Positions 32,332 through 41,239 of a stretch of 64,000 nucleotides of DNA are shown in pieces (position 1 is the stretch's first letter; each line of letters starts with the position of its first letter). The notes beneath the pieces were generated by a model. It did not search any database and was not told the origin of the DNA. It saw only the letters and a program-made list of their open reading frames with translations. A program made the position numbers and the translations under genes. Source of the DNA: Arthrobacter sp. B6 (GTDB taxonomy: Bacteria > Actinomycetota > Actinomycetes > Actinomycetales > Micrococcaceae); the NCBI RefSeq assembly GCF_001663775.1, contig NZ_KV467169.1, forward strand, positions 697,206-761,205, in the 5' to 3' direction.

Positions 32332-35300
32332 TCTGTGACCTGCTTTCCGCGTGCACAAAGGGGGCAGACTTCTGGAAGCCTGCAGCCGTGCCCGCCGTGC
32401 CCACCCTTGGCGGGGTCGTGCCTGGCTTCGAAGACGCTTCCCGCCATGACCGCCGCAGCGCCGTTCACCATATCAAGGGCCCAGTTGTCCTGCGGGTCGA
32501 GTGAGTCCTGCTGCTGAACGCCCGGCCCCTTGGTTCCCGTCCCCAGTTGGGCGAGTACGGCACCGCCGGGCACGGCCTTCGCAGGTACGCCGACAGCATC
32601 GCCGAAGCCGCCCGCGAGGACCGCGGCCTGGTACGCCCCAAGCTGGGGATGGCGCGAAAGTTCCGCCTTGCCGGGCTGCCTTTTTCCGGTCTTCAGGTCC
32701 ACGACCACCAGCCTGCCCTCGGAATCGATCTCAAGCCGGTCAACCTGGCCGCGAAGGACTGCCTGCCGGGCAGGGCTATCCGGGCCGTCACCGGCCGGTC
32801 CCGGTTCCGGCGCGCCGTCGCCTGCAATGTCCGCACCGGGAACCACGTCCGGGAGTTGAACAGCAAAGTCCTGCTCCACCCCCACCAGGCTGCGCCCTTC
32901 GCTCCGCATTACCAGCACGTACTGGGCAAGTTTGCGCACCATGGCCTCGGCCCGCTGGAAATCAATCCTGCCCTCCCAGTTGTCCTTCATGCCGAGCACC
33001 GGCCACCGCCTGACGAGTTCTGCGACGTATTCGCTGCCGGAGGCCTCGGGCAGATCCTGCGCGATGGCATGGACCAGTGTGCCCAGGCTTCGGGCGAAAT
33101 CAGTGGCAGCCTCACCGCCCGCCGCCTGCACAAACCAGTCCAGGGGAGACTTCTGGACGGCTTCGACCTTGGACGGTGAAACATAAACCGTTCCTCCGGG
33201 TGGCACAACGGCCTCCGTGGTTGTCAGTGCGGCCAGGCCCCACCAGCTGTCCGGATGAGCTCCGGGCACCGGTGGCTCGGCCGAAGCCAGGCGGGCGAGT
33301 ACCCTGACGGCTTCCGCGGCTTCCGCGGCGTAGCGTCCGTCCAGCTGGGCGTACTGCCGGAGTTCCGCGACGAGGGCCCGAAGCGTCATGGGCCGCTCCA
33401 CGGGGGTGAAGCCGCGGCTTTCCTGGCCGGGCAGCAACGGCGCCACATAGTCGAGGAACGAGGAGGGCTGGTCATCCTCGGAGGAGACGGCCGTGCAGAT
33501 CAGGAGGTCCTGAGCCCGGGAGACGGCAGTGGAGAAGCTTCTGAGTTCGTCGTACCGGATGTCCCGCAGGCGGCTCAGCGGGTCAAGCTGCAGCGCGTAT
33601 TCCACGCCATGCTCCACGGCATCTGCATACAGCGTGCTGCCCAGCAGCTCTCCGCGAAGCCGGGTGTTGGGCCATACCCCCTCCTGGAGTCCCGCAACGA
33701 TCACCACGGGCCATTCCCGGCCGGCGGCGCTGGCGGGGGTCATCAGCTCAACGGCGTCGTCCACCTGCGCCCTTGCAGCCAGTGTGTCCATGGGAAGCTC
33801 CTGGTTCAGGAGGTATTCCAGGAACTGCTCCGGACCGGCACCGGGCATCTGGTCCACATACCGTTCGGCTGTGTGAAAGAAGGCCATCATGGCGTCAAGG
33901 TCCCGGTCAGCCCGGGCACCGTGGGGACCACCCGCCAAGGCAGTCTCTGTCCAGGCGTTCGCCAGCCCGGTGGAGTGCCAAAGGGCCCACAGCACTGACT
34001 CAGCGTTGGCTCCCGGTTGGACGGCGGCGAGGCGTCCCGCCTGGATCATGCGGGCGGTGCGCCGGGCCGACCTGCCTTCGATCCCCAGCGTGGCGAGGGC
34101 ACCGGGCTCCAGGATCGCTTCGACCAGCAGCGCGTCACTGGTCCGTCCGCCGCCGCCCAGGAGTTCTTCACGCCGCAGTGATTGCCTGAGCCTGCGCAGT
34201 TCAATCGACGTTGCTCCGCCGATCCGCGAGGTGAGCAGTGAAACAGCCGACTCAGGTGTCAGGAGCGCAGGATCCAGCGCAATCGCATAGGCGTCGAGAA
34301 GCGGGCGTACGGCAACTTCGTCACGGACGGCGGACTCGGCCACGGGAACCCGGACGGGGATTCCCTGGCCGGACAGGTAGCGCTGGAGTTCGCTGAGCTG
34401 GCCGCCGTTTCGGACAATGACGGCCATTTCGGCGAGGTCACGTCCGTGGTTGATGTGCTGGTCCAGGATCCGCTGGGCAACATAGCGCAGCTCATGGACC
34501 GGCGAGGGCACGAGGTGGGCTTCGACGACGCCGTGGGGCCTGGCTGGCTGGCATTCGGGATCCTGCTCCAGGCGCCGGGCCAGCTGTCCGCCGGCGCGCT
34601 GCGAGATTCGGCCGGCTACGCCCAGCCAGGCCTCCGCGACTGCGGGTGCGTGGCGGTGGGTGTGCCACAGGGGGCGCTCCAGGACGGCCGTGCCAGTGGA
34701 AAGAAGCTTGGGAAGTTCGGCAACGAGATCCGGCCTGGCACCGCGGAAACCCTGGACAACGGTATCCGGGGAGGAGGTCACGTAGCAGTCCTTGCCCGCC
34801 GCAATGTCCGCAAGCAGTTCAAAGACGGCAGGGTTTGCTTCCTGGACGTCATCCACCAACAGCAGCTGGAGGCGCTCCCGTTCGGCGGCCAGGAAGTCCG
34901 GTGCGTCCTGGAAGATCTGCCGCGCCGCAGTGATGATTCCCGCTGGATCGAAGGCCTCAGGCATGCGGAGGTCCAGCACGTCCCTGTATTCGGCATAAAG
35001 CGCTGCGGCGGCGATCCAGTCCGCCCTGCCACAACGGCGGCCAAGGTCCTCGAGGTCCTGGGCCGTCCTGCCGGATTCAATGATCCGGTCAAACAACTGA
35101 CGGACTTCATGCCGGAATCCCCTCGTTTCGAGCGCAGCGCCCAGTTCGGCCGGCCACGGCAGCTGCAGCCCGGGAAGTGCATGGCCTTCCAGCAGCTCCT
35201 TGATGATGAGGTCCTGCTCCGGCCCGGACAGAAGGCGCGGGGGCCGAGGAAGCGGCAGTATGCCTTCAGCCTTGGCCCGCCGGATCAGGTCGAAGGCGTA

Positions 35301-35720
35301 CGAGGCCCAGGTCCTTGCCGGAGTAGTGCTCAGGCTCCTGTCCAGCCTGGCCGTGAAACGGTCGCGAAGCGAGTCTGCTGCCAGCCGGCCAGGGGCAAGG
35401 ATCAGGATCCGTTCAGGATCCACGCCCTCGTGGAAGGCCCGGCGAACGGCGGCCTCGATCAGGACGGTGGACTTGCCGGTCCCGGGGGCGCCCGCAACCA
35501 GGACAGGTCCGGAGCCCTGCGGGACCTCCACAGCGGCCTGCTGATCAGCTGAGAGCGTGGGGACGGAGCCCTGCAGCCGGCGGGGCGGAAGCAGCCGGAG
35601 ACCGGTCCCGTGGCCGCGCAGAGCGGGTGCACCGGCGTGGTCCGCGGCAGGGTGCGCGTCATCAACGTAGGGGAAAGGCGGGTCGGGCAGGAGGTCCGTC
35701 TGCAGGCTTGTTAGCGTCAC
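32328..35720 (-). CDS. adnA: AdnA-like ATP-dependent helicase-nuclease subunit
   Basis: The 1130-residue partner of AdnB. Walker A is GAPGTGKSTVLIEAA, followed by superfamily I helicase motifs (LLVDDVQEANPAVFELL; TPASAAGREWPVVIVAGLQEG). Near the end is a RecB-type nuclease domain with GQVDRLEIDSEG and VVVDLKTGKRQPGK. The C-terminus carries a Cys cluster with spacing C-x5-C-x2-C (CRLPEVCPLC) that could hold metal. The GTG start at 35720 overlaps the upstream alkyltransferase-like gene by GTGA, and the stop overlaps adnB by ATGA. The three genes are therefore translationally coupled. Confidence 0.93.
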   Translation of the reverse strand: MTLTSLQTDLLPDPPFPYVDDAHPAADHAGAPALRGHGTGLRLLPPRRLQGSVPTLSADQQAAVEVPQGSGPVLVAGAPGTGKSTVLIEAAVRRAFHEGVDPERILILAPGRLAADSLRDRFTARLDRSLSTTPARTWASYAFDLIRRAKAEGILPLPRPPRLLSGPEQDLIIKELLEGHALPGLQLPWPAELGAALETRGFRHEVRQLFDRIIESGRTAQDLEDLGRRCGRADWIAAAALYAEYRDVLDLRMPEAFDPAGIITAARQIFQDAPDFLAAERERLQLLLVDDVQEANPAVFELLADIAAGKDCYVTSSPDTVVQGFRGARPDLVAELPKLLSTGTAVLERPLWHTHRHAPAVAEAWLGVAGRISQRAGGQLARRLEQDPECQPARPHGVVEAHLVPSPVHELRYVAQRILDQHINHGRDLAEMAVIVRNGGQLSELQRYLSGQGIPVRVPVAESAVRDEVAVRPLLDAYAIALDPALLTPESAVSLLTSRIGGATSIELRRLRQSLRREELLGGGGRTSDALLVEAILEPGALATLGIEGRSARRTARMIQAGRLAAVQPGANAESVLWALWHSTGLANAWTETALAGGPHGARADRDLDAMMAFFHTAERYVDQMPGAGPEQFLEYLLNQELPMDTLAARAQVDDAVELMTPASAAGREWPVVIVAGLQEGVWPNTRLRGELLGSTLYADAVEHGVEYALQLDPLSRLRDIRYDELRSFSTAVSRAQDLLICTAVSSEDDQPSSFLDYVAPLLPGQESRGFTPVERPMTLRALVAELRQYAQLDGRYAAEAAEAVRVLARLASAEPPVPGAHPDSWWGLAALTTTEAVVPPGGTVYVSPSKVEAVQKSPLDWFVQAAGGEAATDFARSLGTLVHAIAQDLPEASGSEYVAELVRRWPVLGMKDNWEGRIDFQRAEAMVRKLAQYVLVMRSEGRSLVGVEQDFAVQLPDVVPGADIAGDGAPEPGPAGDGPDSPARQAVLRGQVDRLEIDSEGRLVVVDLKTGKRQPGKAELSRHPQLGAYQAAVLAGGFGDAVGVPAKAVPGGAVLAQLGTGTKGPGVQQQDSLDPQDNWALDMVNGAAAVMAGSVFEARHDPAKGGHGGHGCRLPEVCPLCARGKQVTE

Positions 35721-36133
35721 ACGGACATTTCATCATCGGCCGCAGACAATTTATGAAGCCCACGCTCCAGCCGGTCCGCAATCGCGTCCAGCTGGTCGAA
35801 TTCAGCGTCAGTGGGTGCCCACCGGGCCGCAGCCAGGTTGACCCGCCAGCGGCCTTCGCCGGTGCGAAGGAATCCATCGTGGCTGCCCAGAAGCGGCGTT
35901 CCTTCGTCCAGATAGCGGCGCAACGCCGCGGCTTCGTGGCCTTCAGGCGCTTCCCCGCTGGCTTTGAGGACCCGCCACCATGGCACACCGCTGCCGTAGT
36001 GGCTCATGACAGCGCCCACCTGCCGCGGTCCGCCGGCTCGCAGCAGCTCGGCGACGTCGCCATAGGCAACGGCGGCGCCCCGGGGCACTAGCACCACGAC
36101 GGCCAGCACCGCCTCGACATACTCCGTGCGCAT
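35717..36133 (-). CDS. Alkyltransferase-like protein (MGMT-family DNA-binding domain without catalytic cysteine)
   Basis: A 138-residue protein matching the helix-turn-helix domain of O6-alkylguanine-DNA alkyltransferases (GPRQVGAVMSHYGSGVPWWRVLKASG). At the active-site motif PCHR the sequence reads PWWR, so the acceptor cysteine is absent. Such ATL proteins bind O6-alkylguanine and hand the lesion to other repair systems. ATG 36133 is six bases after TACGCT. It is the first gene of a tightly overlapping run with adnA and adnB. Confidence 0.88.
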   Translation of the reverse strand: MRTEYVEAVLAVVVLVPRGAAVAYGDVAELLRAGGPRQVGAVMSHYGSGVPWWRVLKASGEAPEGHEAAALRRYLDEGTPLLGSHDGFLRTGEGRWRVNLAAARWAPTDAEFDQLDAIADRLERGLHKLSAADDEMSV

Positions 36134-36145
36134 GGTTCCAGCGTA
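36131..36145 (-). promoter_or_regulatory. Leaderless-type -10 box for the ATL-adnA-adnB run
   Basis: TACGCT at 36145-36140 (minus strand) is followed by GGAACC and ATG 36133. There is a six-base gap and no separate Shine-Dalgarno sequence. Confidence 0.45.
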
Positions 36146-36249
36146 ACCGGTGGCATCGTGCCGCCTGGTTCACACGGTGCCCTCAGGATACGAATACGAA
36201 GAATCCTGACCCGCCGACGGCCCTCACGGAGACTGTCAGTGTTGGCCGG

Positions 36250-36264
36250 TAGCGTGAAAGCATG
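36250..36264 (+). promoter_or_regulatory. Leaderless-type -10 box of the DnaQ-like exonuclease gene
   Basis: TAGCGT at 36250-36255 is followed by GAAAGC and ATG 36262. The six-base gap matches the other leaderless candidates in the window. GAAAG could be a poor ribosome-binding site. Confidence 0.4.
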
Positions 36265-36972
36265 AGCACTTGGAACACCCTCCCCCGCGCAGCGTTCGAC
36301 CTCGAAACCACTGGCCGCAACTCCCGTGCGGCACGCATCGTCACAGCCTCCGTGACCGTGGTTGACCAGCAGGGTGATGTCATCAAGGAACACGAATGGC
36401 TGGCCGACCCAGGCGTGGAAATCCCCACTGAGGCCAGCGATGTACATGGTGTCACCACGGAGCAGGCAAGGCGAGAGGGTAGGCCGGCCCACGAAGTGAC
36501 AAGTGAGCTCGCAACGGTCCTGCAGGAGCTTTTTGACGCCGGCGTCCCTGTGATTGCGTTCAATGCCAGCTACGATTTCACCGTGCTGGCGGCCGAATCC
36601 GCGCGGTACGGCGTGAAGCAGTTAACCAGGTTCCCCGTGTTGGATCCCTACATCATGAACAAGCAGGTGGACCGGTACCGGAAAGGCAAACGAACGCTGA
36701 CCGCTCTGTGCGAGGAGTACGGCGTCAGCCTGGACAACGCCCACACGTCCGCCGCGGACGCGCTGGCCACGCTCAGGGTGTTGGACGCCATGGCGGGCAA
36801 GTTTCCCAAACTCAGGATGCCGGCAAGCCAGCTTCACCAGCTACAAGTGGACTGGGCAGTCAGCCAGGCAGCGGATTTTCAGGACTACCTGCGGAAAACA
36901 AAGCCAGCTGCGGTGATCGAGGGCGACTGGCCGGTCCTGCCGCCGGAAGACGCAAGCCGGGGCGACTTCTAG
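36262..36972 (+). CDS. DnaQ-like 3'-5' exonuclease (DEDD family)
   Basis: A 236-residue protein with the exonuclease motifs in order: Exo I AAFDLETTG (D and E ligands), Exo II NASYDFTVL, and Exo III HTSAADALATLRVL. The H-x4-D form places it in the DEDDh class. It lacks any polymerase or GIY-YIG domain. It may serve in proofreading or in RNA or DNA processing. It is divergent from the ATL-adnAB operon and stands alone. Confidence 0.9.
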   Translation: MSTWNTLPRAAFDLETTGRNSRAARIVTASVTVVDQQGDVIKEHEWLADPGVEIPTEASDVHGVTTEQARREGRPAHEVTSELATVLQELFDAGVPVIAFNASYDFTVLAAESARYGVKQLTRFPVLDPYIMNKQVDRYRKGKRTLTALCEEYGVSLDNAHTSAADALATLRVLDAMAGKFPKLRMPASQLHQLQVDWAVSQAADFQDYLRKTKPAAVIEGDWPVLPPEDASRGDF

Positions 36973-37279
36973 CTGCGAGCTAACTCACATTTATTCCGTT
37001 CTCCGCATGGGCATCAGTTTTCCTGTCTTCGATTCGGGAGTAGTAGCAGAGTCGCGCTTGGCCTAGAAGCGTTGCAGCCCTGAGCCGAACAATATTCGGC
37101 ACAAACTGAACTTGACCGTCACCATCTTCACCTATCCGTGGGCCAACTCGTTAGTGAGATGATTAAGTTTTGCGGTCCCCTGCCCTGATCATCAGTTCCC
37201 GTGGTACGGCAGGCCCCCGGCGCCACGTGTGCACATTGCGGCCGGATGAACTTATGACTCACATGAAAGTGACTACCTG
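36973..37279. other. Intergenic leader before the ABC transporter operon
   Basis: These 307 bases are more AT-rich than their surroundings and hold no convincing gene. They contain a GCCGAA/TTCGGC inverted repeat with a 5-nt loop at 37084-37100, which could be an operator. TTGACC (37112-37117) and TATCCG (37133-37138) form a weak promoter with a 15-nt spacer. A five-codon frame ATG 37263 (MKVTT) has its TGA overlapping ATG 37280 as TGATG. Confidence 0.4.
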
Positions 37280-38215
37280 ATGAAATCGAAAGCCATGAAG
37301 TGGCTCACCAGCGTACCTGTGGCTATTGCCCTGGCTGCCTCCCTAGCGGCCTGCGGCGGGGCTTCGTCACAGCCCGCCGGCACCCCCACGGACGCCCTGG
37401 CCGGCAGCGATCAGCAAACGCTGGACAAGTACACAACCGCTGATGTCACCCCGATCGACCAGATCGACAAGACCAAGCTTGGCCTGAACACCGAAGGCAA
37501 GCTTGAGGTGGGCACGCTCTCCGATGCCCCGCCCAACATCTTCATCGATCCCTCCGGCAAATTCACCGGTTACGACAACGAACTGCTGCGAGCCATTGCC
37601 GGCAAGCTCGGCCTTGAGGTCGAGTTTGTTGCCACCGACTTCTCCGCCCTGCTCTCACAGGTCCAGACCAAGCAGTTCGATCTCGGGTCCTCCTCCATTT
37701 CCACCACGGAGGCCCGCCGCCAAAATGTGGGCTTCACCAATGGCTACGACTTCGGTTTCATGGCTGTTGTGGCCAAGACCGACGGCGACGTCAAGGGCTT
37801 CGATGACCTGACGACCGACCTGCGCATCGGCGTAGTCCAGGGCACGGTCCAGGACGATTACGTCACCAATACCTTGAAGATGGAGCCGATCCGCTTCCCG
37901 GACTACGCCACCGTTTACGCCAACGTACGCAACGGCCAGGTGGATGCTTGGGTGGCCCCGTCCCAGCAGGCGGAGGGCCAGGTCAAGGAAGGCGACGGCA
38001 CCGCCATCGTCGAGTCCAAGGTCAACACGGAGAACTTCACCGCATACGCTGTGGCCAAGGACAACCAGCCACTGATTGACGCCCTGAACGCGGGCCTTGA
38101 CGCTGTCATCGAAGACGGGACCTGGTCCAAGCTGACCAAGGAGTGGTACCCGACACGCGAAATGCCGAGTGACTGGAAGCCGGGCAGCAAAGCCGCCACG
38201 GTTCCCCAAAGCTGA
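37280..38215 (+). CDS. Amino-acid ABC transporter substrate-binding lipoprotein
   Basis: A 311-residue family 3 solute-binding protein. The signal peptide ends at the lipobox ASLAACGG, so it is tethered to the outer face of the membrane. The mature part shows the usual LEVGTLSDAPPNIFIDPSGKF opening, then GYDNELLRAIAGKLGLEV and TEARRQNVGFTNGYDFGF. The family binds polar or basic amino acids; the ligand here is not determinable. It is the first gene of a three-gene operon. Shine-Dalgarno support is weak (GAAAG about ten bases upstream). Confidence 0.93.
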   Translation: MKSKAMKWLTSVPVAIALAASLAACGGASSQPAGTPTDALAGSDQQTLDKYTTADVTPIDQIDKTKLGLNTEGKLEVGTLSDAPPNIFIDPSGKFTGYDNELLRAIAGKLGLEVEFVATDFSALLSQVQTKQFDLGSSSISTTEARRQNVGFTNGYDFGFMAVVAKTDGDVKGFDDLTTDLRIGVVQGTVQDDYVTNTLKMEPIRFPDYATVYANVRNGQVDAWVAPSQQAEGQVKEGDGTAIVESKVNTENFTAYAVAKDNQPLIDALNAGLDAVIEDGTWSKLTKEWYPTREMPSDWKPGSKAATVPQS

Positions 38216-38231
38216 TTGAGCCGGGGCCTCT

Positions 38232-38996
38232 ATGGATCTCCTGGACCAGTTGGCTGACACCTTCTTCAACTGGGAGGAAATGGCCAAAGTCATTCCTGCC
38301 CTGCTCATGGTGGGCCTGCCCAACACGCTGATTCTGGCAGTAACGTCAGGCATCCTTGGTTCCCTGCTGGGGCTGCTGCTGGCCATGATGGCTATTTCCC
38401 GCAACGCGGGAGCGCGCTGGGCAGCCCGCGTCTACACCGACATTTTCCGGGGCCTCCCCGCTATCCTGGTGATCCTGGTCATCGGCATCGGTTTGAGCCC
38501 AATAGCCCGGGAAATCACAGGCAACAGGAACCCCTACCCCCTGGGCATCCTGGCCCTGACGCTGATCGCGGCCGCCTACATCGGCGAGATCTTCCGGTCA
38601 GGCATTCAGAGTGTCGAGAAGGGCCAACTGGAGGCGTCCAGGGCGCTCGGATTCAGCTACGGCAGTTCCATGCGCCTGGTAGTGGTCCCGCAAGGCATCC
38701 GTCGGGTACTTCCCGCGCTTGTGAACCAGTTCATTTCGCTGTTGAAGGATTCCTCGCTGGTCTTCATGCTGGGGCTGGCGGCCTCCGACCGGGAAATATT
38801 CCGGATCGGAAACGACGCCATGGCCAACACAGGAAACCTGTCTCCGTTGGTGGCGGCCGGCATCATGTACCTCATTTTGACCGTTCCGCTGACCCACTTC
38901 GTGAACTTCATCGACAACCGGCTCCGTACTGGCAGGCCCGAGAAGAAGGAACCGGACGAGTTGGCAGCACCTATCGGCAAGGGGGCACAGGCATGA
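38232..38996 (+). CDS. Amino-acid ABC transporter permease (HisM/GlnP type)
   Basis: A 254-residue membrane protein with five membrane segments in the polar-amino-acid permease layout. The RGLPAILVILVIG segment and the EAA-type loop EASRALGFSYGSSMRLVVVPQGIR are visible. The EAA loop contacts the ATPase. It follows the binding-protein gene by 16 bases and overlaps the ATPase gene by 4 bases. Confidence 0.93.
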   Translation: MDLLDQLADTFFNWEEMAKVIPALLMVGLPNTLILAVTSGILGSLLGLLLAMMAISRNAGARWAARVYTDIFRGLPAILVILVIGIGLSPIAREITGNRNPYPLGILALTLIAAAYIGEIFRSGIQSVEKGQLEASRALGFSYGSSMRLVVVPQGIRRVLPALVNQFISLLKDSSLVFMLGLAASDREIFRIGNDAMANTGNLSPLVAAGIMYLILTVPLTHFVNFIDNRLRTGRPEKKEPDELAAPIGKGAQA

Positions 38997-39730
38997 CGGA
39001 ATTCACCTCCGGTACCCTGACCGGCAAGAACCTGCACCTCTCATTCGGCCACAACCATGTGCTCCGCGGCATTGATTTGCACGTGGAGAAGGGCACCACG
39101 GCTTCGGTCATCGGTCCTTCCGGCTCCGGTAAGTCCACGTTGCTTCGGGTCATGAACCGGCTGATCGAACCCGACCAGGGCGACATCCTCCTGGACGGCC
39201 GGTCAGTCCTGAAGGACAACCCGGACGAGCTGCGCCAGCGGATTGGCATGGTGTTCCAGCAGTTCAACCTGTTCCCGCACAAGACCGTGGTGGACAACGT
39301 TTCACTGGCGCTGCGCAAACTCAGGAAGCTGCCCAAGGACCAGGCGCACGCCGAGGCCCTGGAGCAGCTGGACCTCGTGGGGCTGAAGCATAAGGCAGAC
39401 GCGCGCCCCGCGAACCTGTCCGGCGGCCAGCAGCAGCGTGTGGCGATTGCCCGTGCCCTCGCCATGAAGCCCGAGGTGATGTTCTTCGACGAGGCCACGT
39501 CCGCTCTGGACCCCGAGCTCGTCAAGGGCGTCCTGGCCCTGATGGCGGACCTCGCCAAGGGCGGCATGACCATGGTGGTGGTGACCCATGAGATGGGCTT
39601 CTCCCGCAACGTCTCGGACACCGTGACATTCATGGACGCCGGAGTGGTGGTTGAATCGGGTCCGCCCGAGCAGATCTTTACCTCCCCCGGCACGGACCGG
39701 CTTAAGGGCTTCCTCTCGGACGTCCTCTAG
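38993..39730 (+). CDS. Amino-acid ABC transporter ATP-binding protein (GlnQ type)
   Basis: A 245-residue ATPase. Walker A is GPSGSGKSTLL, the Q-loop is MVFQQFNLFPH, the signature is LSGGQQQRVAIARAL, Walker B is VMFFDEATSALD, and the switch histidine lies in VVTHEMGF. It powers the preceding permease. The ATG overlaps the permease stop, and the operon ends at a T-tracted terminator 20 bases on. Confidence 0.95.
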   Translation: MTEFTSGTLTGKNLHLSFGHNHVLRGIDLHVEKGTTASVIGPSGSGKSTLLRVMNRLIEPDQGDILLDGRSVLKDNPDELRQRIGMVFQQFNLFPHKTVVDNVSLALRKLRKLPKDQAHAEALEQLDLVGLKHKADARPANLSGGQQQRVAIARALAMKPEVMFFDEATSALDPELVKGVLALMADLAKGGMTMVVVTHEMGFSRNVSDTVTFMDAGVVVESGPPEQIFTSPGTDRLKGFLSDVL

Positions 39731-39748
39731 CCCCGTCGCAGGAAAAAA

Positions 39749-39792
39749 AGTAAATCCCCGGCTGCCTTCGCAACCGGGGATTTGCTCTTTTT
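39749..39792 (+). terminator. Rho-independent terminator of the amino-acid ABC operon
   Basis: AAATCCCCGG (39752-39761) pairs with CCGGGGATTT (39774-39783), with inner TGC/GCA pairing. GCTCTTTTT follows. One of the few T-tracted terminators in this window. Confidence 0.9.
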
Positions 39793-39821
39793 GCCGTCCG
39801 GACGGGCAGTAATCCTCGCCC

Positions 39822-39862
39822 TGTCCGCAAGACCGAACCTACAAGGCCAGGACTTGCGGACA
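39822..39862. repeat. Inverted repeat at the ABC operon/hemL convergent junction
   Basis: TGTCCGCAAGACC (39822-39834) and GGACTTGCGGACA (39850-39862) pair at 12 of 13 positions around a 15-nt loop. It lies 29 bases beyond the hemL stop and may terminate hemL transcripts. Confidence 0.6.
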
Positions 39863-39890
39863 AGCCCGGGAACGGGCTCGACGCCGGCTA

Positions 39891-41222
39891 TTAGCCTTGC
39901 GCGGCTGCGGCCGCCTTCGCTGCTGCCGGCAGGGCGTCGAAGATCCGGTTCATGGCGACGTCGTCGTGCGCGGCCGAGAGGAACCAGGCCTCAAAGACGG
40001 ACGGCGGCAGGTAGACCCCGGATTCCAGCATGGAGTGGAAGAACGGTGCATAGCGGAAGGTCTCCTGGCCCTGGGCATCCGCGTAGTTGTGGACGCCGGT
40101 GGCCGACGTTCCGAACGCTACCGAGAACAGGTTCCCGGCGAACTGGATGGAGTGGTCAACGCCGGCGGCCTCAAGCTCGGAGGACAGCGCGGAGGAAAGC
40201 TCCAGCGAACGGGCATCGATGAACGAGTAAACGTCCCGGGTGGCGTGCGTGAGCGTGGCCACGCCGGCGGCCATGGCCACGGGGTTCCCGGACAGGGTTC
40301 CGGCCTGGTAGACCGGGCCAACGGGAGCGAGGTAGTCCATGACGTCGGCACGCCCGCCGAGTGCCGCCGTCGGCATTCCGCCACCAATCACTTTTCCGAA
40401 GGTGAGCAGGTCAGGGGTCCACGGGTCCACCGCCTCCGGGGCGCCGCCGGTGAGGCCCCAGTAGCCCGAGTATCCCGTGCGGAATCCCGTCAGCACCTCA
40501 TCGAGGATCAGCAGGGCGCCATGCTCGCGGGTGATGCGGGACAGCCCCAGGTTGAACCCCTCGGCGGGAGTCACCACGCCCATGTTGGCCGGGGCCGCTT
40601 CGGTGATCACGGCTGCGATGTTGGGCCCATGGGCGGCGAAGGCTTCCTTGACGGCGGTGAGGTCGTTGTACGGCAGCACCAGCGTTTCAGCGGCGGTGGC
40701 TTCGGTGACACCGGCTGAACCGGGAAGCGCCAGCGTGGCGACGCCAGAACCGGCTGCCGCCAGGAGTCCGTCCAGGTGGCCGTGGTAGCAGCCGGCGAAC
40801 TTGATGATCAGGTTCCGTCCGGTGAATCCACGGGCCAGGCGGACGGCCGTCATAGTGGCCTCGGTGCCGGTGGACACCATCCGGACGCGCTCCGCGGCCG
40901 GGACACGTTCCTGCACGATGGCTGCAAGGTTGGCCTCGTCCGGAGTGGACGCCCCGAATGAAAGGCCGCGGTCTACAGCCGCGTGGACCGCGTCCAGCAC
41001 GGCGGGGTGCGCGTGGCCCAGCAGTGCGGGGCCCCAGGAGCAGACCAGGTCAACGTATTCTTTCCCGTCGGCATCCGTGAGGTACGGACCGCTGGCGGAC
41101 ACCATGAAGCGCGGGGTTCCGCCCACGGAGCCGAAGGCCCGGACGGGAGAGTTCACGCCTCCGGGCATCAGCTGGCGGGCGCGGTCGAAGAGGTCCTCGT
41201 TGCGAGGGTTGCTGGAAGTCAT
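39891..41222 (-). CDS. hemL: Glutamate-1-semialdehyde 2,1-aminomutase (heme pathway step 2)
   Basis: A 443-residue PLP enzyme that converts glutamate-1-semialdehyde to 5-aminolevulinate. It has the N-terminal RARQLMPGGVNSPVRAF, the substrate-binding DLVCSWGPALLGHAHPAV, and the PLP lysine in LLTFGKVIGGGMPTAALGG. AGGAA precedes ATG 41222. It is the last gene of the heme run, 17 bases after the LLM oxidoreductase gene. Confidence 0.96.
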   Translation of the reverse strand: MTSSNPRNEDLFDRARQLMPGGVNSPVRAFGSVGGTPRFMVSASGPYLTDADGKEYVDLVCSWGPALLGHAHPAVLDAVHAAVDRGLSFGASTPDEANLAAIVQERVPAAERVRMVSTGTEATMTAVRLARGFTGRNLIIKFAGCYHGHLDGLLAAAGSGVATLALPGSAGVTEATAAETLVLPYNDLTAVKEAFAAHGPNIAAVITEAAPANMGVVTPAEGFNLGLSRITREHGALLILDEVLTGFRTGYSGYWGLTGGAPEAVDPWTPDLLTFGKVIGGGMPTAALGGRADVMDYLAPVGPVYQAGTLSGNPVAMAAGVATLTHATRDVYSFIDARSLELSSALSSELEAAGVDHSIQFAGNLFSVAFGTSATGVHNYADAQGQETFRYAPFFHSMLESGVYLPPSVFEAWFLSAAHDDVAMNRIFDALPAAAKAAAAAQG

Positions 41223-41239
41223 GGTTCCTATTCTTTCAG

